64,000 nt of DNA from Amycolatopsis orientalis DSM 43388 (GCF_000411975.1 NZ_ASXG01000154.1:62001-126000); one strand, 5' to 3'; counted from the stretch's first letter, positions 41,922 to 50,118 are shown. Program-made: numbers and translations. The notes: a model not told the origin generated them from the letters alone.

Positions 41922-42716
41922 ATGCGCAAAGCCTTGATCGCACTGGCGACAGCGGGTCTGTTGATCGGGTCCATCGCGGCGCCAGCCGAAGCGGCCGTCG
42001 GGGTCGAGGTCGGCGGCGCGGTCGCGAAGCCCGGCGAGCGCAGCGCGGCGCAATTGGCAGGCGCACAACTCGACCAGGTCGTGAACGACGCGTCGCCAGT
42101 ACTGCCGGCGGGGAAGAACACCGTGCTGCGGGTGACGGTTCGGGTCACCGGCGCGGCACATCGGGCGGTGACGTTCGCGCTTGCCGAACTGAGCCCCTCG
42201 TTCGGCAATCATCCGGCGCTCTTCCGCGACGGCCGGCACGGGGTCGACCTGACCGTGCCCGGCGATCGCGACGGCTCCCGGACGGTTCGGAACGTCCGCA
42301 CGGTCTCCGTTGCCGTTTCCTCAGCACAGCCGGCCGCGCAGCCGGTCCGGGTCACCGCGCACGGCCGATCGGTGACGTTGCCGCCGGCGTTGCTGGCGAA
42401 GCTGCCGCGGCAGACGGTGACCGCGCGGTTCGGCTCGGACGCCGGAACGCAGACTCACCAGGAGTCCGGGCCGCCGCTCGCACTGGTGCTCGCCTTGGCG
42501 GGCGTACTGCCCAAGCCGGACACGCCGGTGGTCGCGGTCGGGGCGGACGGCTATGGCGCGGCGGTGACCCTCGCCGAAGCGTGGACCGGCGGACGGCCGT
42601 TGCTTCTATCCACAGTGGAGGACGGGAAGCCCCTCGCGGAACCTCGTTTGGTGCCGCTTAGCGATGTGAAGGGCGGGCGGTACGTCTCGAGGGTCACCGC
42701 GCTGGCCGTCGGCTGA
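41922..42716 (+). CDS. Secreted protein, possibly related to molybdopterin-binding oxidoreductase domains
   Basis: A 264-residue exported protein. The signal peptide MRKALIALATAGLLIGSIAAPAEA ends in a clear Ala-x-Ala site. The mature part has two beta-rich halves. The second (VTLPPALLAKLPRQTVTARFG ... PPLALVLALAGV ... GYGAAVTLAEAWTGGRPLLLS ... RLVPLSDVKGGRYVSRVTAL) is patterned like the PF00174 fold seen in sulfite-oxidase-like proteins, including the terminal GGRYV. The cofactor Cys is absent, so it would be a cofactor-free relative. AAGGAGG lies 6 nt before ATG. The assignment of fold is tentative and export is clear. Confidence 0.7.
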   Translation: MRKALIALATAGLLIGSIAAPAEAAVGVEVGGAVAKPGERSAAQLAGAQLDQVVNDASPVLPAGKNTVLRVTVRVTGAAHRAVTFALAELSPSFGNHPALFRDGRHGVDLTVPGDRDGSRTVRNVRTVSVAVSSAQPAAQPVRVTAHGRSVTLPPALLAKLPRQTVTARFGSDAGTQTHQESGPPLALVLALAGVLPKPDTPVVAVGADGYGAAVTLAEAWTGGRPLLLSTVEDGKPLAEPRLVPLSDVKGGRYVSRVTALAVG

Positions 42717-42806
42717 CCAGGAAATCAGGCGTGGGGCACCGACTCCGGGTCGGCGAGCACGACCTGGAACGCGACGGGCAGGCACCTTTTGCGTAAGGTT
42801 CCTGTC

Positions 42807-43244
42807 ATGGGTCAAGAGACGACGCATCGGCCGGGATATCTCGTGAAGCGGGTGCAGCAGGCGTTCCGGCAGATGTCCGACGAACTGTTGCGGCCGATCG
42901 GGTTGTCGATGTCGCAGTACGCGGTGCTGGTCGCCCTCGCGGAGAAGCCGGGGGCGTCGTCGGCCGAGGTGGCGCGCCGGTGTTTCGTGACGCGGCAGTC
43001 GCTGCGGGACGTGCTGACCGGGTTGAAGACGGCCGGGCTGGTCGCGGTCGCCGAGGAGGCGTCGACGGGGCGGGCGCGGCCGGTGCGGCTGACCGCGTCC
43101 GGGGAAGCTCGACTGGAAGAGGCGCACCGGGTAGTCGGCGAGGTCGAGGAGCGGATGCTGACCGGGATGTCCGAGACCGACCGGCGGCGGCTGGCCGCGC
43201 TGTTGAGCACCTGCGCGGAGAACCTGGCGTCCGACGACCGATGA
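42807..43244 (+). CDS. MarR-family regulator
   Basis: A 145-residue MarR protein: HRPGYLVKRVQQAFRQMSDELLRPIGLSMSQYAVLVALAEKPGASSAEVARRCFVTRQSLRDVLTGLKTAGLVAVAEEASTGRARPVRLTASGEARL spans dimer helix, helix-turn-helix and wing. TAAGGT lies exactly 7 nt before ATG 42807, a leaderless start. The upstream GTG-type extension to 42789 would include the -10 and is rejected. It is followed after 52 bp by the DHFR-like gene on the same strand and probably controls it. Confidence 0.88.
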   Translation: MGQETTHRPGYLVKRVQQAFRQMSDELLRPIGLSMSQYAVLVALAEKPGASSAEVARRCFVTRQSLRDVLTGLKTAGLVAVAEEASTGRARPVRLTASGEARLEEAHRVVGEVEERMLTGMSETDRRRLAALLSTCAENLASDDR

Positions 43245-43296
43245 GTTTTGGCCGCCGTGGCGGTCTACCTCGTATCAAGCGCACGAGGAGGACTCC

Positions 43297-43851
43297 ATGG
43301 GCAAGGTGTTGTGGCACGTCGCGATGTCGCTGGACGGGTTCGTCGCCGCGGACGGCCATGCGATGGACTGGATGGCGGGCGTGCACGTCACGCCGGGGGT
43401 GCACGAGGAATCCATCGCGCGGGTCGGCGCGATTCTGGGCGGGCGGCGCGGATTCGACGCACTTGCCGCGCGGGCGCCGGGGAAGGTCGCCAAGCAGCCG
43501 TATGGCGGAGCGTGGAGCGGGCCGGTCTTCGTGCTCACCCATCATCCGGAGGACGCGCCGGCCGAGGACGGCGTCACGTTTCTCGAGTGCGATATCCGGG
43601 AGGCGGTCGAGATCGGGCTCGCGGCGGCCGACGGGAAAGATCTTGAGCTGCACAGTCAGGATATCGCACGGCAGTGCGTTGAGCTGGGGATTGTCGACGA
43701 GTTCATCGTGCATCTGATGCCGGTGATGCTCGGGTCCGGGATCCGGCTGTTCGACAATCCGGGCGGGGAACCGGTCCGCTGGGAACGGGTGCACGACGGG
43801 GATCCGGCACTGGCGGTCGACCTGCGGTACCGGCCCGCCTCGACGCGGTGA
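43297..43851 (+). CDS. Dihydrofolate reductase/RibD-like reductase
   Basis: A 184-residue protein of the RibD C-terminal/DHFR-like fold: MGKVLWHVAMSLDGFVAADGHAMDWM is the family start, followed by RVGAILGGRRGFDAL and VDEFIVHLMPVMLGSGIRLFD. Proteins of this kind are NADPH-binding reductases of mostly unknown substrate, not true folate enzymes. AGGAGG lies 6 nt before ATG 43297. Same-strand neighbour of a MarR gene 52 bp upstream, probably an operon. Confidence 0.88.
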   Translation: MGKVLWHVAMSLDGFVAADGHAMDWMAGVHVTPGVHEESIARVGAILGGRRGFDALAARAPGKVAKQPYGGAWSGPVFVLTHHPEDAPAEDGVTFLECDIREAVEIGLAAADGKDLELHSQDIARQCVELGIVDEFIVHLMPVMLGSGIRLFDNPGGEPVRWERVHDGDPALAVDLRYRPASTR

Positions 43852-43906
43852 ATCCCGCTCAGCGGGACGGCGCGGCCTACTAATGGCGTATGGCATCCAC
43901 GGAGCT

Positions 43907-43922
43907 ATTGGTCTATACCATT
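43907..43922 (+). promoter_or_regulatory. DasR-responsive element (dre) upstream of the GH18 gene
   Basis: ATTGGTCTATACCATT differs at only three positions from the Streptomyces dre consensus ACTGGTCTAGACCAGT, with the invariant TGGTCTA-ACCA core intact. It lies 48 bp before the GH18 start, where DasR would repress in the absence of glucosamine-6-phosphate or GlcNAc-6-phosphate. The upstream gap 43852-43970 otherwise holds only the promoter. Confidence 0.75.
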
Positions 43923-43970
43923 TGGACAGGGGTTTACCGCCCCTCGGTCCTCACCGTGGAGGTTCCACCC

Positions 43971-44951
43971 ATGCGTCTCCCCTCCCCCCGGAAACTGGCG
44001 GCCGCGCTCGGCGGATTGCTGGCCATCGCCGGACTCGCGGTCCCCCAGGGCACCGCGGCCGCGGCGAGCGGCTCGTCGATCGCGCTCGCGCCTTATGTGG
44101 ACATGGGCGCGTGGCCGTCGCCCGTGTTGTCGTCGATGTCCGAGCAAAGCGGCATCAAGAATTTCACCCTCGGGTTCGTCACCGGAGCTGCGTGCAAGGC
44201 CAGCTGGTTCGCGGCCTACGACCCTCGGCAGGGGTGGCAGTCCGACGAAATCGCGAAGATCCGCGCGGCGGGCGGAGACGTCAAGGTCTCCTTCGGCGGC
44301 GCGTCCGGCGTCGAGCTCGCGCAGGCGTGCGGTGACATCAATTCGCTGGCCGGCGAGTACGAGGCGGTCATCAAAGCCTATGCCCTCAAGTACATCGACG
44401 TCGACATCGAGGGCGCGGCGGTCGCCGACCCCGGTTCGATCTCGCTTCGTTCGCAGGCACTGAAAAAGGTGCAGGACGACAATCCCGGGCTCAAGATTTC
44501 CCTGACACTGCCGGTGCTTCCCACCGGGCTCACGTCGGACGGGCTGAACGTGGTGACCTCGGCGCGCGACGCGGGCGTCGACCTCGACCTGGTGAACGTG
44601 ATGGCGATGGACTACTACCAGGGCTCCGGCGACCAAGGCGCGAAGGCGATCCAGGCGGCGCAAGCCACGCAGGCGCAACTGAAATCCGCGCTCGGACTGT
44701 CCGATGCGGACGCTTGGCGGAAGGTCGGGCTCACCCCGATGCTGGGCGTCAACGATTCCCAGAGCGAGATCTTCTACCAGAAGGACGCCAGCGCGGTGGT
44801 GAGCTTCGCGCAGAGTGTCCACCTGGGAATGCTGTCGTTCTGGGAACTCGGCCGCGACGCGAACGCGTGCAGCGGGCCGCTTTACCGGTGCACCAACATT
44901 GCCCAGCAGCCGTACGAATTCTCGAAGATCTTCGCCGGGTACTCCGGCTGA
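43971..44951 (+). CDS. Secreted GH18 chitinase-like hydrolase
   Basis: A 326-residue exported protein. The signal peptide ends near residue 32 (AVPQGTAAAASG). The GH18 barrel contains KVSFGGASG and the catalytic motif YIDVDIEG (Asp143, Asp145, Glu147 of DxDxE), then VNVMAMDYY and LSFWELGRDANAC. No carbohydrate-binding domain is attached. The compact form resembles actinobacterial chitinase-like proteins with C-terminal Cys pairs (CSGPLYRCTN). GGAGG lies upstream of ATG 43971. A dre-type site 48 bp upstream predicts DasR/GlcNAc control. Confidence 0.9.
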   Translation: MRLPSPRKLAAALGGLLAIAGLAVPQGTAAAASGSSIALAPYVDMGAWPSPVLSSMSEQSGIKNFTLGFVTGAACKASWFAAYDPRQGWQSDEIAKIRAAGGDVKVSFGGASGVELAQACGDINSLAGEYEAVIKAYALKYIDVDIEGAAVADPGSISLRSQALKKVQDDNPGLKISLTLPVLPTGLTSDGLNVVTSARDAGVDLDLVNVMAMDYYQGSGDQGAKAIQAAQATQAQLKSALGLSDADAWRKVGLTPMLGVNDSQSEIFYQKDASAVVSFAQSVHLGMLSFWELGRDANACSGPLYRCTNIAQQPYEFSKIFAGYSG

Positions 44952-44963
44952 CGAAGACGGAGC

Positions 44964-44993
44964 CAGCCCGGGCCCGGCGCGGGACCCGGGCTG
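44964..44993. terminator. Stem-loop between convergent genes
   Basis: A 9-bp stem cagcccggg / cccgggctg with a 12-nt loop, between the GH18 stop (44951) and the HAD phosphatase stop (45008). Confidence 0.75.
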
Positions 44994-45007
44994 CCTCCGG
45001 CACGGGA

Positions 45008-45769
45008 TCAGGGCAGGTAGTACATCGGGTTCGGCAGCTTCACCGGGTGGTCCGCGTAGCCGCCTTCGAGGTCGCTGAACTGGTCGCCGACGTTGAGCAC
45101 GATGTGCGCGCCGGTCGACTCGATGTGCGCGCGGGTTCCCGACTTGTACTGCACGGTGGTGCAGTTCAGCCCGCACGGCAGGTAGTCCGGCGGAGTGGTC
45201 TTCGGCTTGAAGTACGCGCCGGCCGGCGTCGGGTAGCCCTCGTTCGCGAGATTCTTGAGCGACTGCGGGCCTTGCTTATCGTTGCGGCCGGTCAGGAAGT
45301 AGATCCGCACGCCGCGTTCAGCGGCCCACTTCGCCAGCTCCAGCACCGGCCTGTTGGCCTCGAAAGTGCCGTCGTCGATGGCTTTCTGCTGCTTCGCCGG
45401 GTCGAAGCCGAAGTCGTTGTCGGCTTCCCAGCCGTAGGTGACCTCGGAAGTGTCGTCCACGTCGAGCACGATCGCCGGGTTCTTCACCTTCCCCAGCTTC
45501 TGCTGCAGGTACCGCTGCGCGTCGGCGACCACGCGCTTGGTGTCGGTGACGAACCGGCTGGTTCCGGAGTAGTGGTGCTTGCCGGCCGCGTCGAGCCAGT
45601 CGCCGTAGTACGCCTTGACGTCGTTCTTCACCTGGCCGATGTTGGCCGGTTCGCGGCCGTGCGCCGCGGTGCCGGCGTCCGACCCGGCGAGTGCGGTCGC
45701 GCCGCCGGCGACGGTGGCGCCGACGGCCGCGGCGGCGGCCAGTTTGACGAGAGCGGGAAAACGAGACAC
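45008..45769 (-). CDS. Exported HAD-family acid phosphatase (class B-like)
   Basis: A 253-residue secreted HAD phosphatase. The signal peptide VSRFPALVKLAAAAAVGATVAGGATALAG precedes a mature domain with the nucleophile motif VLDVDDTSE (Asp103, Asp105), the Thr/Asn motif IYFLTGRND and NVGDQFSDLEGGYADHPVKLPNPMYYLP carrying the metal-binding Asp residues. This matches class B-type acid phosphatases, which remove phosphate from organic esters outside the membrane. Two Cys (CGLNC) may form a disulfide. GTG 45769 has GGAGGG 5 nt upstream. The start lies 48 bp past the methyltransferase stop on the same strand. Confidence 0.88.
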   Translation of the reverse strand: MSRFPALVKLAAAAAVGATVAGGATALAGSDAGTAAHGREPANIGQVKNDVKAYYGDWLDAAGKHHYSGTSRFVTDTKRVVADAQRYLQQKLGKVKNPAIVLDVDDTSEVTYGWEADNDFGFDPAKQQKAIDDGTFEANRPVLELAKWAAERGVRIYFLTGRNDKQGPQSLKNLANEGYPTPAGAYFKPKTTPPDYLPCGLNCTTVQYKSGTRAHIESTGAHIVLNVGDQFSDLEGGYADHPVKLPNPMYYLP

Positions 45770-45816
45770 AGGGACCCTCCAGTGATCATTCGTCAACCCG
45801 CCGAACTTACGCCGCG

Positions 45817-47001
45817 CTACCCGGCTTGAAAACCCTCCGTTGGGATGCGTTCGGCCCGGCACACGAACGCCACCGGCGACCGGCCGATCCGCGTCAGCAC
45901 CACAGTGGACTCTTCGCTGCCGCGTGGTTTCAGCTTGCGCCGCAAGGCGTCCGGATCGACGTCAAGGCCGCGGACCAGGATTTCCAGCCGTCCGACGTCG
46001 AGCTTCTTCAACGCCTGCCCGAGCGTCTTTTCCCGGTACGGCAGCTGTTCCAGCACCCGGAAGGCCCGCACGCCAGGCGGCGGGGTGTCACCGGTGAGGT
46101 AGGCGATGCGTTCGTCCAGCTGCCACAAGCCATGCCGTGCCGCGTAATGGCGGACGAGCCCGGCACGCACGACCGCGCCGTCCGGGTCCACCAGCCATTC
46201 CCCCGCTGCCCGCACGGGGATGTCGTCCGGCTCTGCGTCGGTGAGTGTCCACTGTGCACCGTCCGAACGCAACACGGTCGCCCGGCGGGTGACGCCGGAC
46301 GAGAGTCCTCGCCACAGGCATGCTTCGCGGACTTGGCCGTCGAGCGACACGAGTTCCACCTCGTCCGCCCACGGCGCGATCGAGAAGTCCAAGCCGGGCG
46401 CGCATTTCACCGACAGGATCCGGCCCGGATAGGCGGCCACGAGTTCGTCCAGCGGCGGCAGGAAGTCGGCCGGACGCCACACCCGGCGACCCGCGGAGTC
46501 ACGGCGTGCGGGGTCGGCGACCACCGCGGCGTCCCGGGAGACCGGGCGCAAGGCGTCGGCTCGCGCGACGAGCGGGGAAACCCCGGCGACGGAAGCGTTG
46601 TGCCGGGCCATTTCCAGCCGTACCGGGTCCACATCGGACCCGATCGCTGCCGAAGCGTTCCGGGACAGTTCGACCAGGTCCGCACCGACCGAACAAGTGA
46701 CGTCGTGCACGGCGAGACCCGCGAGCCGAGCAGCGCGATGCCGGGCCACCGGCGTGGCGCTCGCCTGCTGCAACGCGTCGCCGGTGAACAGCCAATCGCC
46801 GGAAGAAGCCAGTTTCAGTACCGATTTACGCCGCAGCGCAACGGTTTCCAGCACCGAGGCAGCGCGCTCGCCGACCAGCCGACGAGCCGTGGTGACGTCC
46901 GCGATCCGCGAGCCGTCCAAACCGGAACATTCGGCGAGCGCCGCCCGTCCCGCGTCCGAGCGCAGGAAGGCGACGTCGTCGAGCGTGAAACTGTAGGGCA
47001 A
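45817..47001 (-). CDS. SAM-dependent methyltransferase with THUMP-like C-terminus
   Basis: A 394-residue methyltransferase conserved in actinobacteria. VHDVTCSVGADLVELSRNASAAIGSDVDPVRLEMARHNA is the SAM site (motif I as DVTCSVGAD), and VVADPARRDSAGRRVW carries the DPPR-like motif of RNA/N-methyltransferases. The C-terminal domain (LVRHYAARHGLWQLDERIAYLTGD, AFRVLEQLPYREKTLGQALKKLDVGRLEILVRGLDVDPDALRRKLKPRG) is the THUMP-like part. An RNA substrate is plausible. The start is TTG at 47001, one base after the stop of the previous methyltransferase, so it is probably coupled. Confidence 0.85.
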   Translation of the reverse strand: MPYSFTLDDVAFLRSDAGRAALAECSGLDGSRIADVTTARRLVGERAASVLETVALRRKSVLKLASSGDWLFTGDALQQASATPVARHRAARLAGLAVHDVTCSVGADLVELSRNASAAIGSDVDPVRLEMARHNASVAGVSPLVARADALRPVSRDAAVVADPARRDSAGRRVWRPADFLPPLDELVAAYPGRILSVKCAPGLDFSIAPWADEVELVSLDGQVREACLWRGLSSGVTRRATVLRSDGAQWTLTDAEPDDIPVRAAGEWLVDPDGAVVRAGLVRHYAARHGLWQLDERIAYLTGDTPPPGVRAFRVLEQLPYREKTLGQALKKLDVGRLEILVRGLDVDPDALRRKLKPRGSEESTVVLTRIGRSPVAFVCRAERIPTEGFQAG

Positions 47002-47002
47002 C

Positions 47003-47983
47003 TCAGGACGGCCGCTTGGTCCCGGTGATCATCACGTTGTAGAACAGCTCGCGCGGCAGCACCTTCGACAGCAGCTTCTTGTCCAAAGCGGACAGCCGCA
47101 GCCACAGGTGGTAGGCGAACAGCCGCCAGCGCACGGTGAGCTTTTCCTGCGGCACCGCGGCCTCGAAGGTGCGGATCGGCCAGCCGGCCAGCGCCGCCGA
47201 GAACTCCTCGGTGACCGCGCGGACGTCCTGGGCGCCGGCCCCGCGCGCCATCGCTTCCAGCTCCGACGGGTCGAAGGTGTGGATGTCGACCACGGCCTCC
47301 AGCGCCGCCGCGCGCGACGACTCGTCCAATTCGGACTGCGGACGCCGCCAGCCGCTCAGCGCGGGCAGCTTGGTGATGTTCGTGGTGAGGAACCAGGTGA
47401 GCTGGCCCAGCCGGCGCGCGTAGCGGTCGCCGATCTTCGTCGGCTCGCCGGCGAACACGAACCGCCCACCCGGCTTGAGCACGCGCAGCACCTCGCCGAA
47501 CGCCTGGCGCACGTCCGGGATGTGGTGCAGCACCGCGTGCCCGACCACGAGGTCGAACGTGTTGTCGTCGTACGGGATCCGCTCCGCGTCGGCGACCCGG
47601 CCGTCGACGTCGAGACCGAGGCCCTCGGCGTTGCGCAGCGCGACCTGCACCATGCCGGGCGACAGGTCGGTGACCGAACCCTTCTTCGCGACGCCGCCCT
47701 GCATCAGGTTGAGCAGGAAGAACCCGGTGCCGCTGCCCAGTTCCATCGCGTGCTGGTAGGGCTGGCCGTCCTCGCCGGCCACCGCGTTGAACACGTCGGT
47801 GGCGTAGGAAATGCAGCGCTCGTCGTAGGAAATGGACCACTTCTCGTCGTACGTCCCGGCTTCCCAGTCGTGGTAGAGGACGTTCGCGAGCTTCGGGTCG
47901 GCGTAGGCCGCCTTGACCTCGTCTTCGGTGGCGTGCGGGTGCGGCGCCGGGTCGGACACTCCGGAGTCGGGCACGGAAGTCAC
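47003..47983 (-). CDS. Class I SAM-dependent methyltransferase
   Basis: A 326-residue methyltransferase: AMELGSGTGFFLLNLMQGGVAKKGSVTDLSPGMVQVALRNA is motif I with the acidic loop. DLVVGHAVLHHIPDVRQAFGEVLRVLKPGGRFVFAGEPTKIG is the UbiE/Coq5-like post-motif region. It has a long C-terminal part after the fold (WRRPQSELDESSRAAALEAVVDIHTFDPSELE). GTG 47983 overlaps the enoyl-CoA hydratase stop by 4 nt. The pairing with an enoyl-CoA hydratase gene hints at a lipid-linked substrate, which is inference. Confidence 0.87.
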   Translation of the reverse strand: MTSVPDSGVSDPAPHPHATEDEVKAAYADPKLANVLYHDWEAGTYDEKWSISYDERCISYATDVFNAVAGEDGQPYQHAMELGSGTGFFLLNLMQGGVAKKGSVTDLSPGMVQVALRNAEGLGLDVDGRVADAERIPYDDNTFDLVVGHAVLHHIPDVRQAFGEVLRVLKPGGRFVFAGEPTKIGDRYARRLGQLTWFLTTNITKLPALSGWRRPQSELDESSRAAALEAVVDIHTFDPSELEAMARGAGAQDVRAVTEEFSAALAGWPIRTFEAAVPQEKLTVRWRLFAYHLWLRLSALDKKLLSKVLPRELFYNVMITGTKRPS

Positions 47984-48759
47984 TTCCCCTCGAAACTGGC
48001 TTTGCCGGGGCCGTTGTCGATGAACGACTGCATGCCGTTGCGCTGGTCCTCGGTCGCCCACAACGCGGTGAACAGCTGCGTTTCGATCTTGAGACCGGTG
48101 GCCAGGTCGACGTCGAGGCCGGAGTCGATCGCCGCCTTGGCCGCGCGCAGCGCCACCGCCGGGCCGTTCGCGAACTGCGAGGCCCACTTCCGCGCGGCCG
48201 CGTACACGTCGTCCGGGGCCACGACCTCGTCGACGATGCCCAGCTTGAGCGCCTCGTCGGCCTTCACGAACCGGCCGGTGAAGATCAGGTCCTTGGCCTT
48301 GCTCGGCCCGATCAGCCGGGTCAGCCGCTGCGTGCCGCCCGCGCCGGGGATGATGCCGAGCTGGATTTCCGGCTGGCCGACCTTCACGTTGTCGCCGGCG
48401 ATGCGCCAGTCCGCGGTCAGCGCCAGTTCCAGGCCGCCGCCGAGGGCGTAGCCGGTGATCGCGCAGACGACCGGCTTCGGGATGTTCGCGACCCGGGCCA
48501 GCGACGCGGTCAGCTCGGTGCCGAACTTCGCGATCTCCGGGTACGTGCGGGAGGCCATCTCCTTGATGTCCGCGCCGCCGGCGAAGGTCTTCTCGCCGCC
48601 GTAGAGGATCACCGCGCGCACGTCGTCGCGGTCGGACGCCTCGCGCGCGGCCTCGGCGAGCTCGGCCTGCACCTGGTTGTTCAGCGCGTTGACCGGCGGC
48701 CGGTCCAGCCGGATCGTGCCGACCCCGCCCTCGACCTCCAGGGTTACGAACTCTCCCAC
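47980..48759 (-). CDS. Enoyl-CoA hydratase
   Basis: A 259-residue crotonase-fold enzyme hydrating trans-2-enoyl-CoA in beta-oxidation. The oxyanion segment is GGEKTFAGGADIKEMASR. The two catalytic glutamates are in GYALGGGLELALTADWRIA and VGQPEIQLGIIPGAGGTQRL. GTG 48759 has GGAGGAG 7 nt upstream. It is first in a minus-strand unit, enoyl-CoA hydratase, methyltransferase, THUMP-like methyltransferase. It closely resembles mycobacterial EchA-type proteins. Confidence 0.94.
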   Translation of the reverse strand: MGEFVTLEVEGGVGTIRLDRPPVNALNNQVQAELAEAAREASDRDDVRAVILYGGEKTFAGGADIKEMASRTYPEIAKFGTELTASLARVANIPKPVVCAITGYALGGGLELALTADWRIAGDNVKVGQPEIQLGIIPGAGGTQRLTRLIGPSKAKDLIFTGRFVKADEALKLGIVDEVVAPDDVYAAARKWASQFANGPAVALRAAKAAIDSGLDVDLATGLKIETQLFTALWATEDQRNGMQSFIDNGPGKASFEGK

Positions 48760-48823
48760 GCGAACTCCTCCTCGTTAACGGCGTTGACGCAGTGCCAGCA
48801 GGCTACCGGCGGGTAAGCACAAC

Positions 48824-49636
48824 CTACCTGCGGCGGGCGAAAAACCGCTCGCCCGAACGCTCCAGCACCAGGTCCTGATCGAACGTCTTGGACAGGTTCT
48901 CGCTGGTGATCACGTCGTCCACCAGCCCGGACACCACCGCGCGGCCCTCGCGCAGCAGCAGCGCATGGGTGAAGCCCGGCGGGATCTCCTCGACGTGGTG
49001 GGTGACCAGCACCATCGCCGGCGCGTCCGGGTCCATCGCGAGCGCCGACAGCCGGGCCACCAGGTCCTCGCGGCCGCCGAGGTCGAGTCCGGCGGCGGGC
49101 TCGTCGAGCAGCAGCAGCTCCGGGTCGGTCATCAGCGAGCGGGCGATCAGCACGCGCTTGCGCTCGCCCTCGCTCAGCGTGCCGAACGTGCGCTCGGCCA
49201 GGTGCGCGATGCCGAGCGTGCCGAGCAGTTCGGTCGCCCGGTCGAGGTCCATCCGGTCGTACTGCTCGCGCCAGCGGCCCATCACCGCGTACCCGGCGCT
49301 GACCACGACGTCGCCTACGCGCTCGTCGCCGGGCACGCGCTGGGCGATCGCGGCGGAGGTGAAACCGATGCGCGGACGCAGGTCGAAGATGTTCACCTTG
49401 CCGATCCGGTCGCCGAGCAGGTCGACGGTGCCGGAGGTGGGGTGCAGTTCGGCGGCGGCCAGGCGCAGCAGGGTGGTCTTGCCGGCCCCGTTCGGGCCGA
49501 GCACCACCCATCGCTCGTCCAGCTCCACCGCCCAGTCGAGGGCCGCGAGGAGGTCGTTTCCGGTACGGCGGACGCCGACACCGGACATCCGCACGACGAG
49601 GTCGTCGGGATCGCTGGGCAGGATCGGCTCGCTCAC
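48824..49636 (-). CDS. ABC transporter ATP-binding protein
   Basis: A 270-residue ATPase. Walker A is LGPNGAGKTTLLRL, the Q-loop follows in LRPRIGFTSAAIAQ, the signature is FGTLSEGERKRVLIARSL, and Walker B is LLLLDEPAAGLDLGG, with the H-loop in LVTHHVEEIPPGFTHALLLREGRAV. No permease gene is adjacent, as for single-gene ABC ATPases of this type in actinobacteria. GTG 49636 follows a CACAAT box by 7 nt, suggesting a leaderless start. An in-frame ATG at 49645 is the alternative. The role is probably in transport or ribosome-associated regulation. It cannot be decided here. Confidence 0.88.
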   Translation of the reverse strand: MSEPILPSDPDDLVVRMSGVGVRRTGNDLLAALDWAVELDERWVVLGPNGAGKTTLLRLAAAELHPTSGTVDLLGDRIGKVNIFDLRPRIGFTSAAIAQRVPGDERVGDVVVSAGYAVMGRWREQYDRMDLDRATELLGTLGIAHLAERTFGTLSEGERKRVLIARSLMTDPELLLLDEPAAGLDLGGREDLVARLSALAMDPDAPAMVLVTHHVEEIPPGFTHALLLREGRAVVSGLVDDVITSENLSKTFDQDLVLERSGERFFARRR

Positions 49637-49957
49637 GGGCCCCATTGTGGCGGTCGCCCGGGCGCGGGCGCGCACCCGCCCGGGGGTAACGGCCGACGCC
49701 AGGAACTCGAGCCGCGCGCCCGCTGCCCGCTGACCGTTTCCCCGGGTCGGTGAAGCGGGTCTGACTCTCCCTCGGGGTTCCCCCACGGACGGACAATCCG
49801 CACCCCGCCGCCGGCTGGCCAGGTGGGCGTGTCCACTCCGTTGACCTGGGCAGACGTGCCTCGAACGGGCCGCCTCGGGTCTCCTCGCGTGGGGTGCCGG
49901 GTGTCCAGCGGATGGGACGAGCGGCCTTGATCACCGCGCTGTGGCAGCATCCATGCC
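49637..49957. other. Gene-free gap between the ABC ATPase and the sulfur leader peptide
   Basis: About 320 bp with no credible gene, containing the divergent promoters at its ends. A CAGCAT -10 (49945-49950) before the leader peptide is the only element I can place. Long open frames here are GC-rich shadows. Confidence 0.6.
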
Positions 49958-50056
49958 ATGTTCAGGTCCGCGCGCCCCGTGTTCTGGCGCCGTCGCGCGA
50001 TCGACCTGCTCCTGGTCGCTTCCAGCGGATGTAGCCGGGCGCGGCACGCACGCTGA
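49958..50056 (+). CDS. Cysteine leader peptide upstream of cysteine dioxygenase (32 aa)
   Basis: A leaderless 32-codon ORF whose ATG lies exactly 7 nt after CAGCAT. The peptide (Met-Phe-Arg-Ser-... RRRAIDLLLVASSGCSRARHAR) matches the putative leader peptides of actinobacterial sulfur-metabolism operons, which have the pattern Arg-x-x-Ile-Asp-Leu-Leu-x-Val-x-Ser-x-x-Cys. Its single Cys codon (TGT, 50030-50032) sits just before a stem that includes its stop codon region. The genes that follow, cysteine dioxygenase and rhodanese, handle cysteine sulfur, so ribosome stalling at low charged tRNA-Cys would tie their expression to cysteine supply. It is not in standard gene lists because of its size. 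Confidence 0.75.
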   Translation: MFRSARPVFWRRRAIDLLLVASSGCSRARHAR

Positions 50057-50076
50057 TCCTCGTCGGCGTGCCGCGC
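50039..50076 (+). promoter_or_regulatory. Attenuator-like hairpin overlapping the leader peptide stop
   Basis: A perfect 11-bp stem gcgcggcacgc (50039-50049) / gcgtgccgcgc (50066-50076) with a 16-nt loop. Its 5' arm lies within the last leader codons, 7 nt after the Cys codon, and its loop contains the TGA. A ribosome stalled on TGT would cover the 5' arm and stop the stem forming. The stem ends 43 nt before the cysteine dioxygenase start. Confidence 0.7.
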
Positions 50077-50118
50077 TGCCTCGCGTCCCGGCACCGACTC
50101 ACCCCAGGAGCACCTGCG

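Noticed and set aside
43890-43970. Upstream extension of the GH18 protein
   Set aside because: It would translate through the dre-type operator and promoter. ATG 43971 begins a proper signal peptide with a good ribosome site.
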